From PALSA-607 sp963737705 (GTDB lineage: Bacteria > Actinomycetota > Actinomycetes > Acidothermales > Acidothermaceae), in assembly GCA_963737705.1 (NCBI GenBank), contig CAVTTP010000004.1, forward strand, positions 124,001-188,000: DNA of 64,000 nt, read 5' to 3'. Positions within the stretch are counted from its first letter, which is position 1, and each line of letters starts with the position of its first letter. Below the pieces are notes generated by a model, which did not search any database, was not told where the DNA came from, and saw only the letters and a list, made by a program, of their open reading frames with translations. The translations under genes were made by a program, and so were the position numbers. Shown here in pieces: positions 7,816-18,500 of the stretch.

Positions 7816-10146
7816 GTGCCATCGCTTGACGATGCGGAGGCGACGCGTTTAGAACGTGTCGCCTCTGCATCCAAGAGCGACGAAAGTACAGAGTCGACGG
7901 TGGACTCGGCCCGTGACCTCAGTGCATTGCGGGCTGAGCGAACCGCACAGGCAGACGCGTGGTTGCGCGAGTTGCTTGGCACTGCCGATGGCGTGGCCCT
8001 CGTGGCGGTCGGGGGTTACGGGCGCGGCGAACTCGGCCCGGGCAGCGACCTCGACGTCATGATGCTGCACGACGGTCGCTCCGACGTCGTGCAGATCGCG
8101 GACCAGGTCTGGTACCCGATCTGGGACGCCGGGTGGCAGCTCGACCACTCGGTACGCACGGTCGCCGACGCGGTGTCTGTCGCCAACTCCGACATGAAGG
8201 CCGCCCTGGGAATGCTCCATGCTCGCCACATTGCGGGCGTGCCCGATCTCACGGCTCGCCTGCGCGAGCACGCGTTCGGCCAATGGCGTTCGCGTGCGTC
8301 GAAGCGGTTGCCAGAGTTGCACGAGATGGTGCGCGAGCGAGCCGAACGACTCGGTGAGGTGGCGTTCCTGCTCGAGCCCGACCTGAAGGAAGCGCGCGGC
8401 GGACTTCGCGATGTGCACGCGCTCGAGGCGATCGCGGCGGCGTGGGTTGCCGCTGGCCCAGGACCGCCGGTGCGGGCGGCATATCGCCGGCTGATCGACG
8501 TCCGCGACACCTTGCAGGAAGTCGCGGGCAGACCGACGACCCGCATGGTCGCACAGGAGCAAGAGGCGATTGCGGCTCGTCTCGGCATGGCCGATGCCGA
8601 CGAGTTGTTGCGCGCCATCAGCGAAGCTGCGCGCACGGTGTCGTATGCGAGCGACGTGACGTGGCGCTCGGTTGAGGGCAGCTTGCGGCGGCGTCCGAAA
8701 GCGGAACGCAAGCCAGTCGCCGAAGGTGTCGTCGAGCAGGACGGCGAGGTGGTGCTCGCGCGCGGAGTCGATCCGACTCCTGACCCGACTCTGGTCGTGC
8801 GCGCTGCTGCCGCCGCTGCGCAAGTTGGGTTGCCGCTCTCGCCACCGACCATCGACCTGTTAGCCAACAAGTGCCCGCCGATGCCGAACCCCTGGCCGTC
8901 GTCGGCGCGCGATGCGTTCGTCGCCTTGCTCGGTGCAGGCCGGCCTGCGCTGGTCGTGTTCGAAGCGCTCGATCAGGCCGGCCTCATGGCGCGATTGATC
9001 CCTGAGTGGGAAAGCGTCCGCTACCGCAGGCAGCACAATCCCTTGCATCGCTACACGGTCGATCGCCACCTGGTCGAAACCGCGATTGAAGCGGCCGCCC
9101 TGACCCGTCGAGTTGCACGACCAGACCTGCTGTTGCTGGGTTCCTTGTTCCATGACATCGGCAAAGGCAGCGACGGCGACCACTCGATCGCCGGTGCTGC
9201 ATTGATGCCTGGGATCGCGGCCAGGCTTGGCATGAACGAGCGCGACAGCGTGGTGTTGACGACGCTGGTCCGCCACCACTTGCTGCTGTCGCAAACGGCG
9301 ACACGACGCGACCTCGACGACCCAGCCACGGTGTCGGCCGTTGCGCAGGCTGTGGGCTCGCCGCTTGTCCTGGAGTTGCTGCACGCGTTGACCGAAGCTG
9401 ATGCGCGCGCCACTGGCACACCGATGTGGGACGACTGGCGTGCTCGCCTCGTTGCCGACCTCGTCAGCCGGACGGCGGCCATGCTCGCCGGTGAAGTGGT
9501 TCCGCCACCGGTTGCCGAGTTGCCGCCCGCGATCGTGAAGCTCGCCGAGGCCGGCCAACTGGCAGTCATCTCTGAGGGCACCCCTGACCACAGCCGCATC
9601 ACCGTGATCGCTCCTGATCAACCGGGCTTGCTCTGGAGGTCGGCCGGGGTGCTGGCTCTGCACAGACTCGGCGTGCGGGCAGCGGTAGCGACATCCGTCG
9701 GACCTACGGCAGTCACCGTGTTCGATGTCGAACCGACCTACTTCTCCGAGGTCGAGCCGGCGCGGATCCAAGACGACATGCGACGGGCCATCGAGGGCGG
9801 TCTCGACGTCGCACAGAAGCTCGCCCGACGCGAAGCCAGTGCGGCGACGCGAAAGTCGATCGCGTTGCCCCCGGCCACGGTGCTGCTGCCGGGTGGTGCG
9901 TCAGACAAGGCGACGGTGCTCGAGGTGCGGGCCCACGACCGGCCGGGCTTGCTGTTCACGGTGACTCGCGTGTTGGCCGCAGAAGGTCTCGACGTGCAAT
10001 CTGCTCGGGTCGAGACGCTCGGGGCTGAGGTCGTCGACGCGTTCTACGTCACCGACCGGGGCGGTCGCCCGCTCTCAGCGGAGCGCGCCGAAGCGGTTCG
10101 CCGGGCTGTCGAAGAGGCGCTACGGGGCAGCGCGCCGCGGAGCTGA
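7816..10146 (+). CDS. glnD: [protein-PII] nucleotidyltransferase GlnD
   Basis: 776 residues from a GTG 5 nt after the PII stop. GlnD modifies and demodifies the T-loop tyrosine of PII according to nitrogen status. The nucleotidyltransferase motif GGYGRGELGPGSDLD is at about 66-80 with the metal-binding Asp pair. A central HD domain (GSLFHDIGKGSDGDHS) provides the removal activity. Two C-terminal ACT domains follow; the second begins near VLEVRAHDRPGLLFTVTRVL, and they sense glutamine in the family. All catalytic motifs are intact. In actinobacteria this enzyme acts as an adenylyltransferase rather than uridylyltransferase. Confidence 0.96.
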   Translation: MPSLDDAEATRLERVASASKSDESTESTVDSARDLSALRAERTAQADAWLRELLGTADGVALVAVGGYGRGELGPGSDLDVMMLHDGRSDVVQIADQVWYPIWDAGWQLDHSVRTVADAVSVANSDMKAALGMLHARHIAGVPDLTARLREHAFGQWRSRASKRLPELHEMVRERAERLGEVAFLLEPDLKEARGGLRDVHALEAIAAAWVAAGPGPPVRAAYRRLIDVRDTLQEVAGRPTTRMVAQEQEAIAARLGMADADELLRAISEAARTVSYASDVTWRSVEGSLRRRPKAERKPVAEGVVEQDGEVVLARGVDPTPDPTLVVRAAAAAAQVGLPLSPPTIDLLANKCPPMPNPWPSSARDAFVALLGAGRPALVVFEALDQAGLMARLIPEWESVRYRRQHNPLHRYTVDRHLVETAIEAAALTRRVARPDLLLLGSLFHDIGKGSDGDHSIAGAALMPGIAARLGMNERDSVVLTTLVRHHLLLSQTATRRDLDDPATVSAVAQAVGSPLVLELLHALTEADARATGTPMWDDWRARLVADLVSRTAAMLAGEVVPPPVAELPPAIVKLAEAGQLAVISEGTPDHSRITVIAPDQPGLLWRSAGVLALHRLGVRAAVATSVGPTAVTVFDVEPTYFSEVEPARIQDDMRRAIEGGLDVAQKLARREASAATRKSIALPPATVLLPGGASDKATVLEVRAHDRPGLLFTVTRVLAAEGLDVQSARVETLGAEVVDAFYVTDRGGRPLSAERAEAVRRAVEEALRGSAPRS

Positions 10147-10170
10147 CGCAGGCTCGGTAGGCTGGCCCGC

Positions 10171-11745
10171 GTGTTCGACACCCTCTCCGACCGGCTCGAG
10201 TCGGTCTTCAAGACCCTGCGCGGCAAGGGTCGATTGTCGGATGCCGACATCGACGCGACGACCCGCGAGATCCGGATCGCGCTTCTCGAGGCCGACGTCG
10301 CCTTGTCGGTCGTCAGGGACTTCGTCGATGCAGTCAAGGAGCGTTCGCGCGGGGCCGCGGTTTCGCAGGCGCTGAACCCCGCGCAGCAGGTCATCTCGAT
10401 CGTCAACGAAGAACTGGTCCAGATCCTCGGCGGCCAGACCAGGCGGCTCCGCTACGCGAAGAACCCGCCCACCGTGATCATGCTCGCGGGTCTTCAGGGT
10501 TCAGGTAAGACGACGCTGGCCGGCAAGCTCGCGAAGTGGCTTTCGGGGCAGGGCCACGCACCCCTCCTGGTGGCCGCCGACTTGCAGCGGCCCAACGCCG
10601 TCCAGCAACTGCAAGTACTCGGCAAGCAGGCCGGCGTCCCCGTCTTCGCCCCTGAACCGGGCAGCGGCGTCGGCGATCCGGTCGCGGTGTCGAAGGCCGC
10701 GATCGAGCATGCCAAGCGGATGGGTCACGACATCGTGGTCGTCGACACGGCCGGCCGCCTCGGCGTCGACGCCGAGATGATGCAGCAGGCGATCGACATC
10801 CGCGATGCGGTCGACCCGAACGAGATCCTGTTCGTCGTCGACGCAATGCTCGGCCAGGACGCCGTCAACACTGCTCAGGCCTTCCTCGACGGCGTCGGCT
10901 TCGATGGTGTCGTGCTCACCAAGCTCGACGGTGATGCGCGGGGTGGCGCCGCGTTGTCGGTCGCGTCGCTGACCGGCCGTCAGATCATGTTCGCCAGCAC
11001 GGGGGAGAAGCTCGAGGACTTCGACACTTTCCACCCCGAGCGCATGGCGTCGCGCATTCTCGGTATGGGCGACATCCTCACGTTGATCGAGCAGACCCAG
11101 AGTGCATACGACGCTGGCGAAGCCGAAGAGACTGCGCGCAAGCTCACCGAAGGTGAGCTGACGCTCGAAGACTTCCTTGAGCAGATGATGATGCTGCGCA
11201 AGATGGGCCCGATCGGCAACCTGCTCGGCATGCTGCCGGGCATGGGCCAGATGAAGGAGCAGATCGCGCAGGTCGACGACAAGGACGTCGACCGCATCGC
11301 GGCGATCATCCGATCGATGACACCGATCGAGCGCGAAGACCCGAAGATCATCAACGGCTCGCGACGGGTGCGTATCGCCAAGGGTTCGGGAGTCACGGTT
11401 GCCGAGGTGAACAGCCTCGTCGACCGCTTCTTTGAAGCCCGCAAGATGATGAAGCAGATGGCCGGCATGGGTGGCCTCCCCGGCATGGGCGCGCGACGCG
11501 CGACGAAGGCCGTGAAGAAGGGCAAGAAGGGCAAGGGTGGCCGCCCCGGCGGACGTCCCGGAGGTGCACCTCCTGCAGCACTGCCACCCGGCCTCGCTCG
11601 CTCGTTACCGGGCGCTGACGGTGGCCTCGGTCTGCCCGCACAGCTGCCGCCAGGCATGAAGATGCCGGATCTGTCGAAGTTCCGTTTCCCGCCGACCGGT
11701 GGCAATCCCGGCAATCAGGGTCCGGCTGGTCCGAGGCCGCGCTGA
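10171..11745 (+). CDS. ffh: signal recognition particle protein Ffh (SRP54)
   Basis: 524 residues from a GTG at 10171 (MFDTLSDRLESVFKTLRGKG), the usual family start. Ffh binds SRP RNA and hydrophobic signal sequences and pairs with FtsY as a GTPase. G-domain motifs: GLQGSGKTTLAGKLA, DTAGRLGVDAEMM, TKLDGDARGGAAL. The methionine-rich M domain follows from about residue 330 (MMMLRKMGPIGNLLGMLPGM, then MMKQMAGMGGLPGM). A Gly/Pro/Lys-rich tail of about 60 residues follows the M domain, as often seen in actinobacteria. No SRP RNA gene was found nearby. Confidence 0.97.
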   Translation: MFDTLSDRLESVFKTLRGKGRLSDADIDATTREIRIALLEADVALSVVRDFVDAVKERSRGAAVSQALNPAQQVISIVNEELVQILGGQTRRLRYAKNPPTVIMLAGLQGSGKTTLAGKLAKWLSGQGHAPLLVAADLQRPNAVQQLQVLGKQAGVPVFAPEPGSGVGDPVAVSKAAIEHAKRMGHDIVVVDTAGRLGVDAEMMQQAIDIRDAVDPNEILFVVDAMLGQDAVNTAQAFLDGVGFDGVVLTKLDGDARGGAALSVASLTGRQIMFASTGEKLEDFDTFHPERMASRILGMGDILTLIEQTQSAYDAGEAEETARKLTEGELTLEDFLEQMMMLRKMGPIGNLLGMLPGMGQMKEQIAQVDDKDVDRIAAIIRSMTPIEREDPKIINGSRRVRIAKGSGVTVAEVNSLVDRFFEARKMMKQMAGMGGLPGMGARRATKAVKKGKKGKGGRPGGRPGGAPPAALPPGLARSLPGADGGLGLPAQLPPGMKMPDLSKFRFPPTGGNPGNQGPAGPRPR

Positions 11746-11880
11746 GCGCGACCCCATCGGCGCTTCGTTTCCGATCCAGCGTGCTGCCCGACGCCGAGGT
11801 CGGCGAGTTCTTCGTCGTCGACGGACGCATCACCTTCGACCGGCCGGGCGACAGCACCACCGATCACCGACCACGGGTTT

Positions 11881-12837
11881 GTGCTGCCTGGTCTGGTCGA
11901 CGCTCATTGCCACGTTGGTTTGGCGGCTGAGGGCGGTGTCCCGCTCGAGGAGGCGCGTGCACACGCGATCAGCGATCGCGACGTCGGTGCATTGCTGCTG
12001 CGCGATGCTGGCGTGCCGCACACCTACCTTGAACTCGATGACGAACCCGACCTGCCGCGCATCGTGCACGCCGGACGCCATCTCGCACGCACCCGCCGCT
12101 ACATTCGCGGTTACGGCATCGAACTCGAGCCAGAACAATTGCCGGACGCCGCCGAAGCGCAGGCTCGCCGCCCAGGTGGTCACAGCACCCCGTGGGTGAA
12201 GCTGGTCGGTGACTGGATCGACCGCGACCTCGGTGACCTCGCGCCGTGTTGGCCAGGCGACGTTCTCGCCGAAGCCGTGCGACGCGCGCACGAGGCGGGC
12301 GCGCGAGTCGCGGTTCACGTGTTCGGCGAGGAGGCACTCCCCGACCTGATCGCGGCTGGCGTCGACTCGATCGAACACGGCACCGGCCTTGATGAGCAGA
12401 CTCTCGCAGCTGTCCTAGAGCGCGGCATCGCCGTCGTGCCAACGCTGGTCAACGTCGCCAACTTCGAGAAGTTCGCGAGTCAAGCGACCAAATATCCTTT
12501 GTACGCAGCGAGAATGCGCAGGCTGCAACGCAGTGCTGACGCAAGAATCGCAGCCGCACATGAAGCCGGAGTGCCGATCTACGTCGGTACCGATGCGGGC
12601 GGAAACCTGCCGCACGGACTCGTCGTCGACGAGATGCTGGCGTTGCGCACAGCTGGCTTGTCAAACATCGACGTGCTTGGCGCGGGGTCATGGAAGGCAC
12701 GCGCGTGGCTCGGACTACCCGGCCTGGCAGAAGGTGCTCCCGCGGACTTCGTCGTCTACGACGACGACCCCCGTGCAGACCTCAACGTGTTACGAAATCC
12801 CCGGCACATCGTCGTCCGCGGCACCGTCGTTCGTTAA
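11881..12837 (+). CDS. amidohydrolase-family protein, probably frameshifted near its 5' end
   Basis: 318 codons from a GTG at 11881 that begins VLPGLVDAHCHVG, the first metal-binding motif (His-x-His) of the amidohydrolase superfamily. VAVHVFGEEALPDLI, SIEHGTGLD and YVGTDAGGNLPHGL supply the later histidines and aspartate. Family members have 40-50 residues before this motif. In the overlapping frame from about 11742 the sequence encodes a typical N-terminus (LRFRSSVLPDAEVGEFFVVD, then GRITFDRPGDSTT). This would join ITDHGFVLPGLVDAH if one base near 11862 were absent. So the intact gene is about 11742-12837 with a single-base frameshift, real or a sequencing error. Substrate unknown; metal-dependent hydrolysis of C-N bonds is the family chemistry. 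Confidence 0.75.
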   Translation: MLPGLVDAHCHVGLAAEGGVPLEEARAHAISDRDVGALLLRDAGVPHTYLELDDEPDLPRIVHAGRHLARTRRYIRGYGIELEPEQLPDAAEAQARRPGGHSTPWVKLVGDWIDRDLGDLAPCWPGDVLAEAVRRAHEAGARVAVHVFGEEALPDLIAAGVDSIEHGTGLDEQTLAAVLERGIAVVPTLVNVANFEKFASQATKYPLYAARMRRLQRSADARIAAAHEAGVPIYVGTDAGGNLPHGLVVDEMLALRTAGLSNIDVLGAGSWKARAWLGLPGLAEGAPADFVVYDDDPRADLNVLRNPRHIVVRGTVVR

Positions 12838-12840
12838 GCG

Positions 12841-13719
12841 CTATTTCGCAGTGCTGAGTGCAGTCATGACGGGACTCCCAGGTACACCCAGGGCTGCGAC
12901 GGTTTCCTGCGTGGCGGCGATCACGCGCACGGGGGCGTTCGCGAACATCGCCACAATTGCGTCGAGCTCGTCGTCGGTGCGGTCGGGCGCGTGGTGGAAG
13001 AGCATCAGCGACTTGGCGCCCGCGCGCACAGCCAGCCCGATGGCGTACTCGACCGCAGAATGCCCGAGGTAGGTCACGCCAGGAAATTGGGCCGCCAGGA
13101 ACTGTGCGTCGTGCAGCAGCACGTCGACGTCGCGGGCAAGTGCGAGTGCCGCCTCGTGATAGGCACCCAGCCCGTCTGGTCCGGCGCCTTCACCTAGTGG
13201 GAAATGGTCGCCGAGGTAGGCCATCGACCCGGCTTCATCGGAGACGCGGAACCCGAATGTCCGGCCGCCCTTGTGTGGGATCTCGCGCACGAGGACGTCG
13301 AATCCTTCGAGCTCGTGCGGTCCTTCGACGAGCGGGTCGAAAGTCCACCCGGCGCCTAGTTGTGTCGGGCCGATCGGGAAGTGCGGCGGCGAGAGGCCGC
13401 GTGCGAGCGTGCCGACCGCATCGCCGTCGATCGCCGGCAACAAGACGTTGACCCGGTGTCCTTCTCTCGCGCCGCCCTGGAAGAACGGCAAGCCATGTAC
13501 GTGATCCCAGTGCAGGTGGCTCAAGACGATGGTGCCTTGAAAGGCCGCGCCGTCGAGCAGGTTCGTGACGCGGCGCAACCCGGTGCCCGCGTCGATGACC
13601 AGGCTCGGGCGCTCACCGTCGTGCGCGAGAGCTACGGACGACGTGTGGCCGCCGTACCGAACGAAGTCAGGCCCGGGTGCGGGTGTCGAGCCGCGCACAC
13701 CGCACAGGAATGCGCGCAC
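12841..13719 (-). CDS. MBL-fold metallo-hydrolase
   Basis: 292 residues. Start chosen at the GTG at 13719 (MRAFLCGVRGSTPAPG), 1 nt after the stop of the upstream MFS gene and a canonical start for this subfamily; a longer frame to 13773 would overlap that gene. The metallo-beta-lactamase motif HLHWDHVHG supplies the HxHxDH zinc ligands. GGHTSSVAL and VIDAGTGLRRV precede it, and LLHDAQF, YLGHSAVEYA and MLFHHAPDRTDDEL follow with further ligands. This resembles the subfamily of PhnP/RNase Z-like hydrolases that includes cyclic-nucleotide phosphodiesterase-like enzymes. With a cyclase and a cyclic-nucleotide-binding transporter next door, a phosphodiesterase role is possible but is inference. 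Confidence 0.8.
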   Translation of the reverse strand: MRAFLCGVRGSTPAPGPDFVRYGGHTSSVALAHDGERPSLVIDAGTGLRRVTNLLDGAAFQGTIVLSHLHWDHVHGLPFFQGGAREGHRVNVLLPAIDGDAVGTLARGLSPPHFPIGPTQLGAGWTFDPLVEGPHELEGFDVLVREIPHKGGRTFGFRVSDEAGSMAYLGDHFPLGEGAGPDGLGAYHEAALALARDVDVLLHDAQFLAAQFPGVTYLGHSAVEYAIGLAVRAGAKSLMLFHHAPDRTDDELDAIVAMFANAPVRVIAATQETVAALGVPGSPVMTALSTAK

Positions 13720-13720
13720 G

Positions 13721-15388
13721 TTAGTCCTGCACCTCGGATTGGCCAGGAGTGCGGGCAAGCCGGACGCCCGCAAGCGTCTTCAGCGACACGCTCGGTGGTG
13801 CCGCCTCGAGTGCGTCGAGGAACTCCTTGCCCTCGATACGCAGCAACGTGGAACCCTGCTTGGCCGTGACCGTGGCACTGCGCGGTCGGCTGTGCAGCAG
13901 GCCAAGCTCGCCGACGTACGAGGGAGCCTCGACGTCCGGCAACTCGACCGTGTGACCGTCGGGGCCAGTGGCCTCGATGCCGAGTGTTCCGCCGACGAGG
14001 ATCCATAGCGCATCGGCCTCGTCGCCCTCGCGGATGATGACCGTGCCAGCAGGCACTTCTTCCTCCACCGCCGCCTTCGCCAGACGTTCGAGCACCGAGT
14101 TGCTTGCACCGGTAAAGAGATCGAGAGCCCCGAGCAACCGCACCCGCGGAGCGAGCCTCGCGACCGCTGCTGCCGATTCTCGATCGGCTTTCAGTACTGC
14201 GGGCAGGCCGATCAACGCCAGTATCGGGAACGCAAATCCGATCACCAACAGCGTCGTATGCAGCCCGGTCGACGTGAGCAGCGCAGCGCCGACGAAGCTG
14301 GCGCCGGCGATAAACCCGAGCACGACCGCGTCGAAAACGCCGAGGACGCGACCGAGAACTTCGCGCGGCAGATCGCGTTGTAGGGCGGTGTAGGCGAGCA
14401 CGTCGACGACGATCATTCCGGCGCCCGAAATCACCTGCAGGATGAAGGCCAGCACAGGCGCGTGGACCGTTGCTGTCACCGCGAACGGGAGTGCCTGCAA
14501 CAGGATGCTGCCAAGAATCACTGGAGCAAGGCGGCTGGAGCGGCCGAGTCTGTTCGCCAGACCGGCAGCAAGCACGCCGCCGAGAGCGGCCCCGGCAAGC
14601 AGGTAGCTGTATCCGTTGGCGCCTGTTCCCAGATGTTCGGAGAGCGGCACGTAGATGACGGTGCTTGCGCCGTAGACCGCCGAGTCAAGGCCACAAAAAA
14701 GGACGAGAACCAGCGCGACCCGCTCGCGACCAAGCGCTTTGATCCCGACCAGCCACTGTTTGAAGGCGTTCTCGCCGGGGGCGGCGTCCCCGGTAGCCCG
14801 AACACGCAGTCGCGCGACTATGCCGGCCGCGATGACGAAGCTCGCCGCGTTGACGATGACGCCAGTCACGGGCTCGCCGGTGAGCAGCAGGAGACCGCCG
14901 GCGGCAGGGCCGAGCACGACGGTCAAGCTCTCCAAGGTCGAGAACAGCCCGTTCGCAGCGGCCAGGTCTCGTTCACCAACGATCTCAGGCGTCAGGGCAC
15001 CCGAGGCGGGTCGGTAGGGCGATCCGGCCACCGCAGAAAGAACCCGCAGGACGAGAAGCAGCACCAACGGCGAGTTGGTACCGACGACCACGGCAATCAC
15101 ACACATGATCGCTGCGTTCGCGAGCGCCGAGCTGATCATCACGCGGGTGCGCTCGTAACGGTCGGCCAGCACCCCGGCGTACCCGCCGACGAGCAGGGCC
15201 GTCAGCCAGCCGGCTGACGCCATCGCCGCCAGCCACTGGGTCGAGTGCGTGCGATCCCATACGTAGACGGCCAGGACGACCGAGTAGGCCCAACCGCCGA
15301 GCGCGTCGACGACGTACGCGACGACCATGAGTCGAAAGTCGCGCTGCCGCAATGCGTCGCGGTAGCGACCACCTGTCGAACCGGCCAC
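13721..15388 (-). CDS. MFS transporter with C-terminal cyclic-nucleotide-binding domain
   Basis: 555 residues from a GTG at 15388 preceded by GAGGAG at good spacing; a much longer frame to 16300 overlaps the divergent cyclase and is rejected. Residues about 1-415 are a major facilitator with roughly 12 membrane helices, including GYAGVLADRYERTRVMI, a variant of the MFS loop 2-3 motif. Residues about 425-545 are a CRP-like cyclic-nucleotide-binding domain with a phosphate-cassette-like segment (VGELGLLHSRPRSATVTA). Such fusions suggest transport or regulation tuned by cAMP. The gene is divergent from a class III adenylate cyclase with a 177-nt shared promoter region and abuts an MBL hydrolase. 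Transported substrate unknown. Confidence 0.85.
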   Translation of the reverse strand: MAGSTGGRYRDALRQRDFRLMVVAYVVDALGGWAYSVVLAVYVWDRTHSTQWLAAMASAGWLTALLVGGYAGVLADRYERTRVMISSALANAAIMCVIAVVVGTNSPLVLLLVLRVLSAVAGSPYRPASGALTPEIVGERDLAAANGLFSTLESLTVVLGPAAGGLLLLTGEPVTGVIVNAASFVIAAGIVARLRVRATGDAAPGENAFKQWLVGIKALGRERVALVLVLFCGLDSAVYGASTVIYVPLSEHLGTGANGYSYLLAGAALGGVLAAGLANRLGRSSRLAPVILGSILLQALPFAVTATVHAPVLAFILQVISGAGMIVVDVLAYTALQRDLPREVLGRVLGVFDAVVLGFIAGASFVGAALLTSTGLHTTLLVIGFAFPILALIGLPAVLKADRESAAAVARLAPRVRLLGALDLFTGASNSVLERLAKAAVEEEVPAGTVIIREGDEADALWILVGGTLGIEATGPDGHTVELPDVEAPSYVGELGLLHSRPRSATVTAKQGSTLLRIEGKEFLDALEAAPPSVSLKTLAGVRLARTPGQSEVQD

Positions 15389-15565
15389 GCTGCTCTCCTC
15401 GCCGTCCGGCCTTCGCCTGCGTCGGGGAAGCGTTGCATATCGACGCCTCGAGTGGTGAGTCCTCCTCCATGCCGATTCAAACAACCCCGGGCGTACCCTT
15501 TCCGTGTCCCGATCACGGGCTGGCTGTGGCCGGCCGTGTCGCGGCGTAGTTCGAAGGAGGCACTC

Positions 15566-18500
15566 GTGCCGGGCGCCGGGTCGGAGACCACCTGCAGCAG
15601 GTGTGGTGCGGCGAATCGAGCGGGCGCGAAATTCTGCAGCGAATGTGGCCTGCCGTTGTCGCAGGTCTGTGCTGCGTGCGGTGCGCTCCTCGGCGGTGGC
15701 CGGTTCTGCAGTGAATGCGGGACGCCGATACCTGGGCGCGAGAGCGGAGCCGCAGTCCCTGCGCAAGCCGTCCACGGCGACCGGTTGCCGTCCGATCCCG
15801 TATCGGAAAGGCGGACGGCGTCGCTGCTGTTCGCCGACATGGTCGGCTTCACGCCGATCGCCGAGGCTCGCGATCCCGAGGCCGTTCGCGACCTGCTCTC
15901 GACTTACTTCGAGCGAGCGCGGGCGATCATCGAGCGTTACAACGGCACGGTCGAGAAGTTCATCGGCGACGCCGTGTTCGCCGTGTGGGGCGTGCCCGCC
16001 GCTCGCGAAGACGACGCCGAGCGAGCCGTACGAGCCGGCCTCGACCTGGTGGCGACCGCACGCGTACTCGGCGAGGAGTTCGGCATCGAGGCATTGCAGA
16101 TGCGGGTGGGTGTCAGCACTGGGCAGGTTGCCGTCACCCTCGGAGCGATCGCTTCCGAGGGCCAGGGCGTTGTCGCAGGTGACGCGGTCAACACTGCGGC
16201 TCGAATTCAGGCTGTGGCCGCACCCGGTGAGGTCTGGGTCGACGACACGACGCGGTCGCTGACGACCGCGTCGCTTGCGTATGTCTCGACGGGCAGCCAC
16301 GAGCTGAAGGGCAAGTCATTTCCGGTCGAGCTCTTCCACGCCGTGCGGACGACGGCGGCCGCGGGCGGTGCGCAACGGGTCGACGGACTCGAGGCGCCCT
16401 TTGTCGGTCGCGACCGCGAGTTGCGGCTCGTGAAGGAGCTGTTTCATGCAACCGCTGAAGAGCGGCGCGCGCGTCTCGTTCTCGTCGCGGGCGAGCCCGG
16501 CATCGGAAAATCGCGGCTGGCTTGGGAATTTGAGAAGTACGCGGACGCGATTACCCAGCGCACGCATTGGTTGCGTGGTCGCTGTCTTTCCTATGGCCAG
16601 GGTGTGGCAGGCCGCGTTGTCGCGGAGATGGTGCGCTCGCTGCTGCGCGTCACCGAAACCGACGACGCCTCGACGGTTGCAACCGCGCTCGACGAACGGC
16701 TCGCCCGGCACGTAACAGACGACCAGGAGCGCGTCGTCCTTCGCCCGCGGCTGGCGAGCCTGCTTGGGCTGTCGGACGCAGTGTTTGAGCAGGCAGACCT
16801 TTTCGCATGCTGGCGTGCGTTCTTCGAGTCGCTGTGCACGACCGACGAGTCGGTCACCGTCATTGTTGAAGACCTCCAGTGGGCCGACGATGGCTTTCTC
16901 GACTTCCTTGATTACCTGCTCGACGCGAGTCGCGCGCCGATCATGGTGATCGGACTGGCACGTCCTGAAGTGACGGCACGGCGTGCGGGCATCGGAGGAG
17001 GTCGGCGGTCCACGACGGTCTTCCTCGAGCCGTTGCCGGACGCCGTCATGGCGCGCCTGCTCGACGGGCTCGTGGCTGACCTGCCGGCCGACCTTCGAAA
17101 CGAGTTGGTAGCTCGCGCGGACGGCGTTCCGCTCTACGCAGTCGAGACGGTACGGGCGTTGATCGACAGAGACGTCGTCGTTGCGTCGGGCGGCCGATAC
17201 GTCGTCGACCCCGCTGCGGCGGGGGCTCTTGATCTCTCTGCGTTGGGGCCACCCGCAAGCCTGCAGGCATTGCTCGCAGCGCGGCTCGACGCCTTGCCGG
17301 CCGCAGAGCGCCGCGTCCTGCAGGACGCCAGCGTGCTCGGGCTGAGTTTCAGCCGGGCCGGCATCGGTGCGTTGGCCCCGTCGGATATCGATCTCGATGT
17401 CGCTCTGGAGAGCCTGCGGCGCAAGGAAATTTTGATCGTCGACGACGATCCGCGTTCGCCCGAGCGAGGGCAATATCGATTCGTTCAGGCACTCCTTCGC
17501 GCGAGCGCGTACGACACCTTGTCGCGCCGTGACCGTTATTCGCGGCACCTTGCCGCCGCACATCATTTGGCGTCGCTTCCCGATGCGGACACGATCGCGG
17601 GCGTACTAGCTGCGCACTACCTCGACGCGCTCGGTGCCATGCCCGAGGCGCCGGACGCCGATGCGCTGCGTAGTCGAGCCGCAGAACTCCTCGAGCAGGC
17701 GGCGGTTCACGCAGCCGGCGTCGGGGCCCCGACGGATGCGATCGCGTACTACGCGCGGCTGCTCGAGCTGCCGCTGCCGGATGAGACCGTCGTGCGTCTC
17801 ACGCTCGCCGCCACGACGCTCGCGATCGACAGCGCGGCGCAACTCGATCAGAGCCAACGGTGGCTGTCTGAGGCTCTGCTGGTAGCTCAACGAATCGCCG
17901 ACGAGGACGCCGTGCTCGGGCTGACCATGAACCGGGCGCGCGTATTGCAGGTCCGAGGACTTGTGGCTGAGGGCGTCGTACTCGCTCAGGAAGTGTTCGC
18001 GGCGTCCCTTGGGCGCCCCGAGCGCGTCGGACTGCTCGCGATCGCGGCCCGTTCGATCGCGATATCGGCAGCCCAGAGCACCGGAGAAATCGCGCTGGCG
18101 GAACAAACCGTGCTGCAAGCGTTGCCGGAGATCGAGCGCTACGGCGATCAGAACCAGTTCGACGCGTTCATGGAGGGCGTTGCGGCGTGGGCCGGCGTGG
18201 CTGGTTACCGGCGCTTTTCGATGCTGATCCATCGCGGCGCGGCCGGCCACGCTGACGGCCGCAACCCGCGCAGTGTGCTTCGGATGATCAACGAAGCTGC
18301 GTTGCTCGGGCCCGAGGATGTTGTCGCGACCATTCGAATTGGCAGCACCGCGTTGCAGGGCAGCGAGGATCTCGGACTGATCGGTACCCGTGTGGCTGCA
18401 CGCGCGCACCTCCTGATCGCGTACCTCGAGGCCGGGCGTTGGGACGAAGCAGTGGAGATCCTGCAGCGCCACGCGGGCGATGGACGCACCGACCGGCTCG

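Noticed and set aside
15245..15565. A longer N-terminus for the adenylate cyclase
   Set aside because: It would overlap the divergent MFS gene; AAGGAGG directly before the GTG at 15566 and the zinc ribbon at residue 10 fix the start.
15389..16300. A 300-residue N-terminal extension of the MFS-cNMP protein
   Set aside because: The extension is antisense to the cyclase domain and has no family similarity; the GTG at 15388 has a good ribosome-binding site.
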